Source: Gracilaria caudata
Taxonomy: Eukaryota; Rhodophyta; Florideophyceae; Gracilariales; Gracilariaceae
NCBI GenBank assembly: GCA_030374735.1
Contig: JASCIV010000832.1
Location: 1-11,516 of the forward strand
DNA length: 11,516 bases
Reading direction: 5' to 3'
The notes under the pieces are model-generated. The model was not told where the DNA came from. It ran no database searches and worked only from the letters and a program-made list of their open reading frames with translations. The position numbers and the translations under genes are program-made. Positions 1-7,753 of the stretch are shown here, piece after piece (positions within the stretch are counted from its first letter, which is position 1; each line of letters starts with the position of its first letter).

Positions 1-460
1 TACGGAAACCGCGAAAGCAGTCAATCCGCTCGTTGCGGTAAGTGCCAGACTGGCACCCCTTCAGGGAGTACCGGTCCGGCCAGGAAAAAAGCGCCGTACT
101 TTTAGTTCGGCTCGTTTCTGACGATGGTTGTCGTAAATTACCTTCGGAGCTTCACCGTCTATATTCTTCCACTTGGCGAACTCATAGTCACCACTTTCTT
201 TCAAATAATCGTGCCCCACACCCATGGCTTCTGTAATTGTTCGTACATCATATACAACGTCTTCAGCGAGAAACGCACAAATGGTGACGTCGTTGCATTA
301 CAGTATGCATGCGAGCTGCCTATCGCGCCTTATCGCCGACAACATGTCGCCGAGGAGGAGCGGCTTCGCGTTCGCCAACCACACGGCGCGCGGCCGCCCT
401 CTGCGACGCCTCTCATGATGGCAGCTCCCACGCCTTCGCTCTCACCACGAGGCCCGCAGC
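1..460. other. Region upstream of the SSS symporter gene
   Basis: No gene is supported here. Several overlapping reading frames are open, but none resembles a protein family and they overlap one another. The stretch from about 300 to 450 is visibly rich in G and C and is probably the TATA-less promoter and 5' leader of the symporter. An in-frame TGA at 416-418 lies 42 nt upstream of the chosen symporter ATG, so that ATG is the first in frame after a stop. Two ATGs at 415 and 418 are in other frames and would precede the main start if transcription began upstream of them. A short dyad at 42-56 is listed separately. Confidence 0.5.
42..56. repeat. Perfect 15-nt dyad, GTGCCAG-A-CTGGCAC
   Basis: Two 7-nt arms (42-48 and 50-56) are exact reverse complements around a single central A. 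This symmetry is typical of a site bound by a dimeric DNA-binding protein, but one short dyad can occur by chance and no partner gene is identified. Confidence 0.35.
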
Positions 461-2776
461 ATGGAGAAGCCTATCTTCCTCTGTTTTCTGGCGGCCATCG
501 TCGCCTGCGTCGCCGCCCAATCTACGCAGCAATGCGTGAGCGATGCTATTCTGGCCGCCGGCCTTGCGCCTCTTCCACCGGACTCGTGCTGTCAGAAGCA
601 CGTTTGTAACGTTGAGTGCGCCCAGCAAGTGCCCGAACCAGCGCGAGGTACGTCTGCCCGTCGAGCTATCTCTCCTGCAGTCTCTCTCCTGCAGCTGCAA
701 GCAACGCACTCACAACGCTCACCACCGTTTCTTGACTGCTCTGTGTCGCAAAGGTTTTGCTATCGCCGTCATTGTCGCCATCGTTCTTTCGTTCCTCATT
801 GGCGTCGCCACGCTCGTGTTCATCAGAGGTCGTGCCGACAATTTCTTCGTCGCCGGGCGATCTCTACCTCTGTTTGTAGTCGCCGTTACGCTCGCCTCAC
901 AGTCCATTGATAGCAATGCGTTGCTCTCAAACGCGCAGTTTTCGTTCCGCTTCCATTTCTACGACGGTGCGGTTGTTCCCATCGGACTTGGACTCTCGCT
1001 CATACTCAACGCCATCTTTTTCGCCGCCAAAATCAACCGTGAACTCGTACTCACACTTCCTGATGTGTTTGCAAAGCGATACGGACGTACCGTGGAATGC
1101 TTGGTTTCCTTGGCTACAATTGTTTCCTTCTTGTTTCTGTTGGCAGGCAATCTTGTCGGAATGGGAAACATACTTTCATATGTACTTCAGCTCTCACCTT
1201 CTTCAGCCGTTTGGATTGCAACCATCGTCGTGTGGGTGTACACCGCATCCGGTGGGCTCTTCTCAGTTGCGTACACAGATCTGGTACAAGGTGTAATCGG
1301 TTGGCTAGGATGTCTGACGTGCGCCTTCTGGTTCATTCATAACGTGAACCCAGGTGCCGCCGAACCCTCACGCGGCTTTCCTCGTTACATCTACCCAGAC
1401 GGAGTGGGCGATGGCGGCGTGTGCGATGCGTATGGCGGCGTACAATGTGAGTTTAATGCTTCGTTGTGTTGCTTCGGTGCTGCTAACATCACTGATAACG
1501 GAGCGTTTCCAGTTGGCGATCAGCGTGTGTTTGGCAGCCAGATGTTCTCTATCACCGCGTTGACTCCGTTTCCCAACGCGTTGCTTTGGAACTGGGCTAC
1601 TATATTCATCTTGGGCTTTGGCAACCTGGCGGCGCTTGACTTCCAGGCAAGGTGCATGGCCAGTCGTACGCCACGCGTAGCCACTCTGGGATGCATTATT
1701 GGCGGCTGTTTGACGTTTCTTGTCGGTATTCCATTTGCGTATCTTGGTGCCATTACTCGGTAAGCACATCGCTGAATACTATATCAATCTCTAACGTCTC
1801 CACATGCTGACTGACTTGATGCACTTGTTTCCTGAACTCTGTACCACAAAGAGTGTTTTACGGCCCAGACTCTGTACACGCTGAATTCAAGTCCGACTCA
1901 TGCAGTACGTTGCTTGGGCTTCCTACCTGCGCAGAATGGCTGCCGGGTGAGAATGCCTTTCTGCAACTACTAACTCAAAACGCGCCGCCAGTACTGGGTG
2001 GCTGGTGTCTAATTGGACTGGTTGCCGCGTCTATGAGCACCAGCGATGGAGCCATCCTGGCCATGGGCACAGTTTTCTCACACAATCTCTTGCGACAGTT
2101 CTCACGTCTATTTCCACGAGCATTAAGTCGCGATCGCTTGCTTTTGCTCGCTCGATTGTCAACGTTGCCCTTTGCCCTAATTGCCGGAGCTATTGCTTCA
2201 TATTCGGCGTCGATTACTGGCACTCTTCTCATTGTTGCGTTTGATGTGGTTCTTGCCACGGTTGTTGCGCCTTTGTTTGGTTGTTTCTATGCGAAGAACC
2301 CCAGTGCCAGAGCGGCACTACTGTCATTTGCCACGGGCACCATTCTACGCATTGTGCTACAGTTTGTGCTTTCCAAAGATGGATCGTTTCTTCTACCGTA
2401 CTCTGCGAGAGAATTTCTGAACTTCGGAACCGCTGCTAGTCTGAAGTTGCCGTTGTTTTTTGATGAATCTCCTGAAAATGTTTGGGATCCAACGACAGAT
2501 ACTTGCGATCAAGAACGATTCCGTGATTACTCTGGCATTGATTCCCTCACTGCATTTGCGGCTTCCGCATTTGTGTTTATCGCGGTGCAGATGATTGAGC
2601 GCTATTCTGGACCTCTTTTCAGCTTCCCCGGGGATGTTCCTTACGAGAAGGATACCTGTTGCGATGATGTCGTGGAAGAAGGTGGGAATAACGAGGGCTT
2701 GGATTCAGCTGCTGAACGTCAACCAGTGGAACTTGTAGACGAAGATGAAAGTGGTACAGTTGTTCAGGTTCTGTGA
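461..2776 (+). CDS. Sodium:solute symporter (SSS family), three exons
   Basis: Secondary-active transporter of the sodium/solute symporter family, expected in a cell membrane and taking up a small solute with Na+. Coding exons are 461-647, 754-1759 and 1852-2776, giving 705 residues. Residues 1-20 form a signal-peptide-like stretch, followed by a cysteine-rich segment (about 25-54) and then about 13 hydrophobic segments from residue 64 to 646. SSS features seen: a TLPDVFAKRYG motif at 163-173, a GG...YTDLVQ motif at about 229-241, a conserved-looking segment with a QARCMASRTPR loop at about 341-370, and an AASMSTSDG motif at 456-464 where the family has Na+-site Ser/Thr residues. A loop at about 262-335 holds cysteines and N-glycosylation sequons (NAS, NIT). 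The tail from about 651 is acidic and ends in VVQVL. The FTWAAT-like motif I associate with DUR3 urea transporters is not seen, so the substrate is left open. Neither intron is a multiple of three, so splicing is required. Confidence 0.88.
648..753 (+). other. Intron 1 of the symporter gene
   Basis: The donor is GAG|GTACGT and the acceptor CGCAAAG|GT; length 106 nt, phase 1. The codon split across it is G|GT (Gly63), joining the cysteine-rich N-terminal segment directly to the first core membrane helix. A TTGAC at about 732-736 could serve as the branch site. The acceptor has little pyrimidine tract immediately before it. An alternative donor (AAG|TGCC region near 629) is weaker. Confidence 0.8.
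1760..1851 (+). other. Intron 2 of the symporter gene
   Basis: The donor is TCG|GTAAGC and the acceptor CACAAAG|A; length 92 nt, phase 2. The split codon CG|A gives Arg398, and the reading frame resumes with Val-Phe-Tyr-Gly. CTGAC copies at about 1806-1815 are good branch-site candidates. The acceptor resembles that of intron 1 (CRCAAAG). Confidence 0.85.
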
Positions 2777-3059
2777 CCACCGGTGTCGTGTAATTACCTT
2801 CGTAATCGCTACAGCAAATATATTGCAATTACATATATGGGGTGCTTTCTTCTAAAGTGTTTGATGTCTTTTTTTTCACGTAGTTCCCATCTTCTAGTTT
2901 TACCGCAACTCCCTGCATCTTCCTGCCACTGACGTCGATTTCGCACTAGCATGATGTTCTCTGCCAAGCATAAATTACAGCATGCTGTATTTCTTGGGCT
3001 CCATCAACGTCGTCATCGCATTGTTGTTACAGAGTATATGCTCTTGTAGAATTTGCTCA

Positions 3060-3088
3060 TAGTGAGTGCTTTTCGTAAGCACTTACTA
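3060..3088. repeat. Hairpin-forming inverted repeat
   Basis: Arms 3060-3071 and 3077-3088 can pair over 12 positions, with one G-T wobble (3064/3084) and a 5-nt TTCGT loop. It lies roughly 290 nt past the symporter stop and 280 nt before protein A. It could be a structured RNA end, a protein-binding site or chance. No transposon-like ends are seen around it. Confidence 0.45.
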
Positions 3089-3287
3089 GTATTGTTGTGG
3101 CACATCAAATGAAAATCGCCAAACAAGCTGTCTCTTTCTCAAAGTTTTCTCAAACAAATCTCAAAAATGCTGTACGCACTGCCGACTTCTCAGAAACCCT
3201 TCTAACATCTACACGACAACCAAATTCAATCACTCTCGAATAGCTTTCTTAATCCCTCTGAATTTGTTGCAGAACTTAAGCCGCATT

Positions 3288-3293
3288 TATAAG
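3288..3293 (+). promoter_or_regulatory. TATA box of secreted protein A gene
   Basis: TATAAG sits inside TTTATAAGC, 82 nt upstream of the ATG at 3370. With the usual 25-30 nt to the start of transcription, the leader would be about 50 nt. Genes B and C have similar boxes at comparable distances, which supports this one. Confidence 0.6.
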
Positions 3294-3369
3294 CGCCTGA
3301 CTCAGCTCTTTTGTTTCAGCATTTCGATCTCTGCATACTAGCCATCGATATCGTTCGACAGAGCAAAGC

Positions 3370-4401
3370 ATGGGTTCATTTGCTCTAACCATCACCATTT
3401 TGTCCTACGTTGCTACTGTTTCGTTTGGGAGCATACTCCCCGCCGTTACTCAAGATCAATGTCCTCCCGGAACTGCCCATAACGGCAGAATTTGCATTCC
3501 CTGCCTGCCAAATACCTTTCAACCCGAAGGGGGACAAACGGAGTGCTTACCATGTCCACCATCAACAACGTCCGCCCGATCCGCTGAGAAATGTATAGTC
3601 TGCCCGTCCGGCCAAGCCCCACTGCCCGGAAACGAGTGCGGAGTATGTCCACCGGGACAATTTTATGTACCGGACTACGCTGAATGCCAAGATTGCTTGC
3701 TGAACGAATTCAATTCGGAATATGATCTAAGTACTTCTTGTGAACCATGCGTGGAAGGCTTTGCGAATTATGGTGCGGCCAATTGCACAATTTGTCCACC
3801 GGGAGAGGCATTGCTTACGCAGTATGATCCAGAGCTGGGAGCTCAATCGAAATGTGGAGTTTGTGAACCTGGAAATCACCACAGGCCGAGTTTTCAGATA
3901 TGTTCACCTTGTCAATTCAACACTTTCAGCGAGGGAGGGTTACCTGCCAGCTGTCAGGATTGTCCTGAAGGCAGTTCTTCGCTGCCTGGTGCCTCAAGTT
4001 GTACGTACTGTCCCGAAGGAGAGGTACTTCTAGAATCCGGGTGTGGAAGATGCAAAGACGGAGAGGGATGGGACGGCCAAGAGGGACAATGTCGCCGTTG
4101 TGAACCAAACCATGTCAGCGACGGATCCACAGAGTGCAGAGCATGTGCACCTGGAACGTTTGCTCGCAGTGGCTCTAGTTCATGTTTCTCATGTCCGGAT
4201 GGCACAGCGTTTGACGTCTCAATCGGAGAATGTACGATTTGCAAAGCTGGAGAATACTACGAATTTTCTCGAGGGCAATGTGAAAGCTGTATAGGAATCT
4301 CACGATACCCAAACGTTGAGACGAGTAGATTGTGCGAATTGTGTCCGGTAGGGTTGATTCCCAATGAGGATTCGACAGAATGTGAAGCATCGAATGCGTA
4401 A
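3370..4401 (+). CDS. Secreted CxxC-repeat protein A (GCC2/GCC3, TNFR-like type)
   Basis: Unspliced, 343 residues. Residues 1-20 or so look like a cleavable signal peptide, so the product should be secreted or remain at the surface. The mature part contains 38 cysteines: one at residue 31, then 18 successive CxxC pairs, then one at 338. Loops between pairs are mostly 9-14 residues and often begin PxG, the pattern of GCC2/GCC3 (ephrin-receptor-like) repeats. A higher-order period is visible from CGVC at 90, CGVC at 162, CGRC at 225 and CTIC at 288. No C-terminal membrane helix, lipid-anchor signal or catalytic domain is seen. It is a diverged paralogue of B and C: it shares the TFAR-GSS-CF signature (263-273), CPPGQFY (93-99) and a STECEA C-terminus with B. 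A rod-like binding or structural role is inferred; ligand and partners are unknown. Confidence 0.85.
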   Translation: MGSFALTITILSYVATVSFGSILPAVTQDQCPPGTAHNGRICIPCLPNTFQPEGGQTECLPCPPSTTSARSAEKCIVCPSGQAPLPGNECGVCPPGQFYVPDYAECQDCLLNEFNSEYDLSTSCEPCVEGFANYGAANCTICPPGEALLTQYDPELGAQSKCGVCEPGNHHRPSFQICSPCQFNTFSEGGLPASCQDCPEGSSSLPGASSCTYCPEGEVLLESGCGRCKDGEGWDGQEGQCRRCEPNHVSDGSTECRACAPGTFARSGSSSCFSCPDGTAFDVSIGECTICKAGEYYEFSRGQCESCIGISRYPNVETSRLCELCPVGLIPNEDSTECEASNA

Positions 4402-5504
4402 TGTAGCAGTAGCTACCAGGGGCGTAGTTGTGAGTGCTATTCTGCTACTTCTACAAGTCATAGTCACCACTTTTCTAAAATCTCTAGTCATATTCCTTCA
4501 AAAGTAATGAAAAAATAGGTTGAGGACTACTTTCTTTTGCTTGTATATATTTAAAAATATCCCTAGCTAGAAATTTGTTTTTGCTCTTTTTGTAATACAA
4601 AATTTGCGGTACGTTGAAACTTCATTTACAAATCAAGAGAAGGTAATGAATGTGATGGTGAGTTTTCGTGCATCAGAAACTCATACCACTCACTTTTTAA
4701 AGTCAAGTTTCCCGATACAGTCGTGCACAAAAGCGCCCCGACACCATCCAGTTTTTGTGTGACGAAATGCGCGTAGAAGAACTCTTAATAGAACAATATT
4801 TCAGGAGACAGTAAGTATGAAAAACTGCCGTCATATACAAAAAAAAGTTTCATAATGTTGCTTTGTAATAAATAGAAAAATGTTTGGTGATAATTATTTT
4901 CTACTTTCTAGAAAACATAAACACAACATATTCGTCATAACATGAAGACGGACAAATGCTTACTTTGACGCTGATGATCGGAGATGAGAATTCAACACCA
5001 TCATTGCCCCACTTCAAGACCCCCAATACGGCTACAGAGTCTCCTACCCACAAGTCTCTTGTATTCTTCAATGGTTTCCCAACTCATGCTTTTGGTTTCA
5101 AATTCGCCCAGAGCTCATACCGCGCATTCCCTCCTGCTGCCCCAAGAGCAACTCATATTGGCTACATTTTCGTCCCCGCAAATTCTCGGCAAAATGCTGG
5201 TGTTATATTCGGGCACTATTAATACACATCTCTTGTCAACTAAAAAGGATTGTCCGACGTTAACATTGAGAGCAACCCTGCGAAGTCTAGACGGCGCTTC
5301 ATACGTTCGCTAACAGGGAGCAAAATGGAAGCACAGTAATCAATGTTTCACGGGAATAACATTAACTCAATGAAGCATAACTTACTTCTTGGCACTAGAT
5401 AACTGACATATTTACCTTTCTTATTAAATTTTTGAGGAGCTACCGTGATGTTACGTTTCCAGATGAATACCATCGTTTCCATACCAATTTGGTGTTCGAA
5501 TCTT
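4402..5504. other. Long, partly AT-rich gap between converging genes
   Basis: This lies between the 3' ends of protein A (+) and the two-membrane-segment protein (-). The stretch from about 4500 to 4950 is clearly AT-rich with runs of A and T. Two overlapping plus-strand frames are open at 4956-5222 and 4984-5313, but neither shows a family pattern, signal peptide or convincing composition, so I do not call them. No cysteine-repeat remnant was recognised. Confidence 0.5.
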
Positions 5505-5999
5505 CTATTGTATATGACGCTGGCTCCACACCGTTTTGACGAAAAGAAAACCAAAAATGCTCACACACACTGCTACACATGTAGAACAGAAAGCTACAAC
5601 AATCACGGAAGCCTCTCTTCGCCGAGTGTGAAACCGTACCAAAGTCTCACAATCATTTGCACGAGCACTCAATTCATTCCCAGTTTCTCCTTGACCACCA
5701 CTTCGAAATTTTGATTTGCAAAAGAATCCAAAGTAGCATGTCACATTCTGCCCTTCCTCAAAATCTCTGAATCCCTCACGATCAGCCAGTACAGACGTTT
5801 GCAACGGTTCTCGACTCTCATCTTGTGGAATGACCAACACGCTGTATCTGTTTTGTGGAAACACGCGCTTTATTTCGCACGTGGCTGGAGAGAGAAAGGG
5901 TATGCCAGCCAGCTCGAGCACCAGGAACACGAAAGGAATTGTGGCCGAAACGAGTAGCACGAAGACGAGGATGATGAAATTGATGACATGCGGGCGCAT
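5505..5999 (-). CDS. Small protein with two membrane segments and a four-cysteine loop, family unknown
   Basis: Unspliced, 164 residues, starting at an ATG at 5999. A hydrophobic segment at about 6-31 and another at about 131-154 flank a loop of roughly 100 residues, with a short basic tail (ending WSQRHIQ). The loop has cysteines at 41, 88, 94 and 117 and a sequon NVT at 86-88, so it is probably extracellular or lumenal with two disulfides. The pattern ATCEI...YSVLV...GQNVTCYF resembles in outline the DUF3592 arrangement (helix, C-x-V strand, G-x-x-V-x-C-Y, helix). The architecture also recalls potassium-channel beta subunits, but no specific motif of either was confirmed. The gene follows B on the same strand, 299 nt downstream, with no TATA box seen in its upstream region. 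It is more likely real than the antisense frames overlapping it because of the coherent topology. Confidence 0.6.
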   Translation of the reverse strand: MRPHVINFIILVFVLLVSATIPFVFLVLELAGIPFLSPATCEIKRVFPQNRYSVLVIPQDESREPLQTSVLADREGFRDFEEGQNVTCYFGFFCKSKFRSGGQGETGNELSARANDCETLVRFHTRRREASVIVVAFCSTCVAVCVSIFGFLFVKTVWSQRHIQ

Positions 6000-6298
6000 G
6001 GTTGAGGCGTTTGATTACGGAGAACACTCGAAAGTACGGGGAACGCGGCGATGCAGCAGTGTCGGGCAGGGTGGACGAGCGCGTGGAGTTCTAGGCGGGC
6101 GACGCACGATCTTAAGGCCAAGCGTAGAGGGCGCTGCATGCAATGCACGAGCTGGCCATTGTTGCCTTTCCAACGCCCCCCAACGTGGCGCCTCGCCAAT
6201 GGCTCCTTTTCGGCAAACCGCCAAATCGGCTCATAAACTCCTTGCACGTGTATTAGTTGATCTAATGCAATGTTTGTGCTCGGTGTCAACAACAGACC
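6000..6298. other. Short GC-richer gap between gene B and the two-membrane-segment gene
   Basis: It should contain the 3' UTR of B and the promoter of the downstream gene. Frames are open on both strands here (for example 5870-6292 minus and 5830-6453 plus), but they overlap recognised genes and look like chance openings in GC-rich DNA. Confidence 0.45.
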
Positions 6299-7318
6299 TC
6301 AATTCACATTTGACTGTGCCTCGCATTCAGTGCTGTCACTCTCGGCAGAAGGCGAGTACTGCTCGTCGTACAACCACATCTCACAGGCGGCATCTTCTGG
6401 GGAGTATTTCTCTTTCTCTCTGCAACGTGCACACTTGTCTATTTTCGCGATGAAAACCTTTCCCGGCTCACACCGAAAGCATGTAGAAGATCCTGCGCGA
6501 GCAAAAGTAGGCCAGTAACACTGACGACAGAATCGTTCTCCACGACCAACACTAAACGTATTAGGCGCACAATTCACACACTCCAATTCATGCTCATTGT
6601 AAAAAGTACCCGCAGGGCATTTGCCACAACTCTGCGTGCTTCTCAAGTAGAACTCGCCTATGGGACACTCATGACATTCCGATTCGCCCTCACTCGAGAA
6701 CGAGCTGGGACCACACTGCAGACAATTTGGAAGAACGTTGGCAAACGCTGTGAATGTTCCAGGAGGGCACGGGTAACAACGTCCTTGATAGAGGTTGTAA
6801 TATTGGCCGGCAACACACTTTCCACAGCTTCCATCTGCGAGCAGAGCTTCATCTTCGTTACAAACGGTACAATTTGTTGCACGTTGAGGAGAGTACGCGT
6901 TTGTTGGACAAGGTAGACATGCAGTATTTCCGGACACAGCCTTGAAGAACCCAGGTTCGCAGTCTACGCACTGTGAGATATACATGTGATAATACTGACC
7001 AGGAGGACATTTTCCACAAGTAGAATCACTCATTACAGCCTCATCATCGGGGCAAGCGACGCACATGGCAGCTCCAGCGGCAGAAGTGGTACCAGCTGGA
7101 CAAGGGAGGCATCTCGTCTGACCAGCCTCATCTTGATATTCTCTAGGTTCACATTTTTCACCATGTTCGTATCCCTCATCTTTAGTGCCGGGTGGACATA
7201 ATTCACAACGGCGGTCTTCATTGATACCATAACCAATAGCACAGCACTCAACGGCATTCGTATTACGAAACAACAAGCAAGAAATGACAACGATTGCGAA
7301 AAGAGTACCACGGAACAT
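6299..7318 (-). CDS. Secreted CxxC-repeat protein B (GCC2/GCC3, TNFR-like type)
   Basis: Unspliced, 339 residues. The frame is open further upstream, but the only earlier start-like codon (7384) is TTG. The ATG at 7318 aligns with the start of C and leaves a normal signal peptide (MFRGTLFAIVVISCLLF, cleavage near 22). The mature part has 37 cysteines, mostly as CxxC pairs about 16 residues apart. Units of about 65 residues start at CGKC 101, CGKC 165, CGKC 231 and CARC 296, preceded by CELC at 38. Residues 52-56 read HGEKC where C has WCEAC, so one cysteine of a pair is lost and the mature total is odd. The C-terminus (STECEA at 329-334) matches protein A rather than C. No anchor or enzymatic domain is seen. 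A secreted rod-like binding or structural role is inferred. Confidence 0.85.
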   Translation of the reverse strand: MFRGTLFAIVVISCLLFRNTNAVECCAIGYGINEDRRCELCPPGTKDEGYEHGEKCEPREYQDEAGQTRCLPCPAGTTSAAGAAMCVACPDDEAVMSDSTCGKCPPGQYYHMYISQCVDCEPGFFKAVSGNTACLPCPTNAYSPQRATNCTVCNEDEALLADGSCGKCVAGQYYNLYQGRCYPCPPGTFTAFANVLPNCLQCGPSSFSSEGESECHECPIGEFYLRSTQSCGKCPAGTFYNEHELECVNCAPNTFSVGRGERFCRQCYWPTFARAGSSTCFRCEPGKVFIAKIDKCARCREKEKYSPEDAACEMWLYDEQYSPSAESDSTECEAQSNVN

Positions 7319-7398
7319 GATTCTATACGCACGATCTCCACGCGAACAAGGAAGAGATTCCTGGCTACAGCGCTCTTTGAGCAAGAAGCTTGCTCAGC

Positions 7399-7404
7399 TA
7401 AATA
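7399..7404 (-). promoter_or_regulatory. TATA-like box of gene B
   Basis: The minus strand reads CTATTTAGC around here, about 82 nt upstream of the ATG at 7318 and aligned with the C box (CCGTCTATTTA against CCGTCGTATAA). A start site about 30 nt downstream would fall after the TTG at 7384, which also favours the ATG at 7318. Confidence 0.5.
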
Positions 7405-7427
7405 GACGGGGATTGACACCAATTTGT

Positions 7428-7455
7428 ATTCTGACTGGAAGGAAATACATGTGCA
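7428..7455 (-). promoter_or_regulatory. Promoter boxes of gene B shared with gene C
   Basis: On the plus strand ATTCTGACTGGAA (7428-7440) is followed by AAATACATGTGCA (7443-7455). Gene C has near-identical boxes at the matching distance. The second box contains CATGTG, an E-box-like core. They lie roughly 110-137 nt upstream of the ATG. Conservation could reflect function or simply recent duplication. Confidence 0.45.
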
Positions 7456-7753
7456 ACCGACAAACCGACAAGGCGCTGTTTTCACAAGTTTTACACATCG
7501 TGCCCTTGTAGCGGCGAGCTCTGCCTAGCCCGGTTGCGCTTTTCGCGGGTCAGCCCCTACCGATCATGCAGCTCGGAATGGTAGACGTTTGCTTCTTTCT
7601 TGAATACAAATGGGAGGCAGGCATTCGTTTGTTCCCATACAGCGCTCGCGCTTCAACCACATGTACAAGTGTTAAACCTACCGTGAAGCACTTGCACCAG
7701 CCTCAACCTCCGAGTGGTATTCTCTACTCCCTTTGACACTCACATTTGCGCGC

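Larger units (their letters stand above)
2777..3369. other. Intergenic region between symporter and secreted protein A
   Basis: No gene is visible. The left part should be the 3' UTR of the symporter. The right part holds the promoter of protein A, including a TATA-like box at 3288-3293. A stable inverted repeat lies at 3060-3088. Confidence 0.6.
7319..7753. other. Spacer between genes C and B (promoter of B, 3' end of C)
   Basis: No gene is seen. The part next to B carries the TATA-like box (7399-7404) and boxes shared with the promoter of C (7428-7455). The part next to C is its 3' UTR; just past the C stop, CTCACATTTG resembles the TTCACATTTG that spans the end of B, suggesting the C reading frame now stops earlier than the ancestral one. 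Confidence 0.5.

Noticed and set aside
124..609. Plus-strand frame of 161 codons overlapping exon 1 of the symporter
   Set aside because: It has no family pattern, runs through GC-rich DNA in the wrong frame and overlaps a well-supported exon.
543..753. Unspliced N-terminal extension of symporter exon 2 from an ATG at 543
   Set aside because: The extension is basic and unstructured, whereas the 461 start with strong splice sites gives a signal peptide and an exact codon join.
461..2776. Assignment of the symporter as a DUR3 urea transporter
   Set aside because: Length is similar, but the helix-1 and helix-8 motifs match general SSS transporters rather than the DUR3 pattern I recall, so substrate was left open.
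5085..5110. GGTTTCAAATTCG as a tRNA B box
   Set aside because: It carries an extra base relative to the B-box consensus and no cloverleaf arms are seen around it.
4956..5313. Two overlapping plus-strand frames (4956-5222 and 4984-5313)
   Set aside because: Low-complexity composition rich in Ser, Pro and Thr, no domain, no promoter signal, and they exclude each other.
5870..6292. Minus-strand frame of 140 codons in the gap between B and the two-membrane-segment gene
   Set aside because: It overlaps the supported gene in another frame and its product is rich in Ser, Arg and Cys without pattern, as expected of a shadow frame.
5830..6453. Plus-strand frame of 207 codons
   Set aside because: It is antisense to the two-membrane-segment gene and to the end of gene B; the opposite strand has coherent signal, membrane and cysteine features.
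7319..7384. Upstream extension of gene B to 7384
   Set aside because: The codon at 7384 is TTG; the first ATG is 7318, which aligns with gene C and starts the signal peptide.
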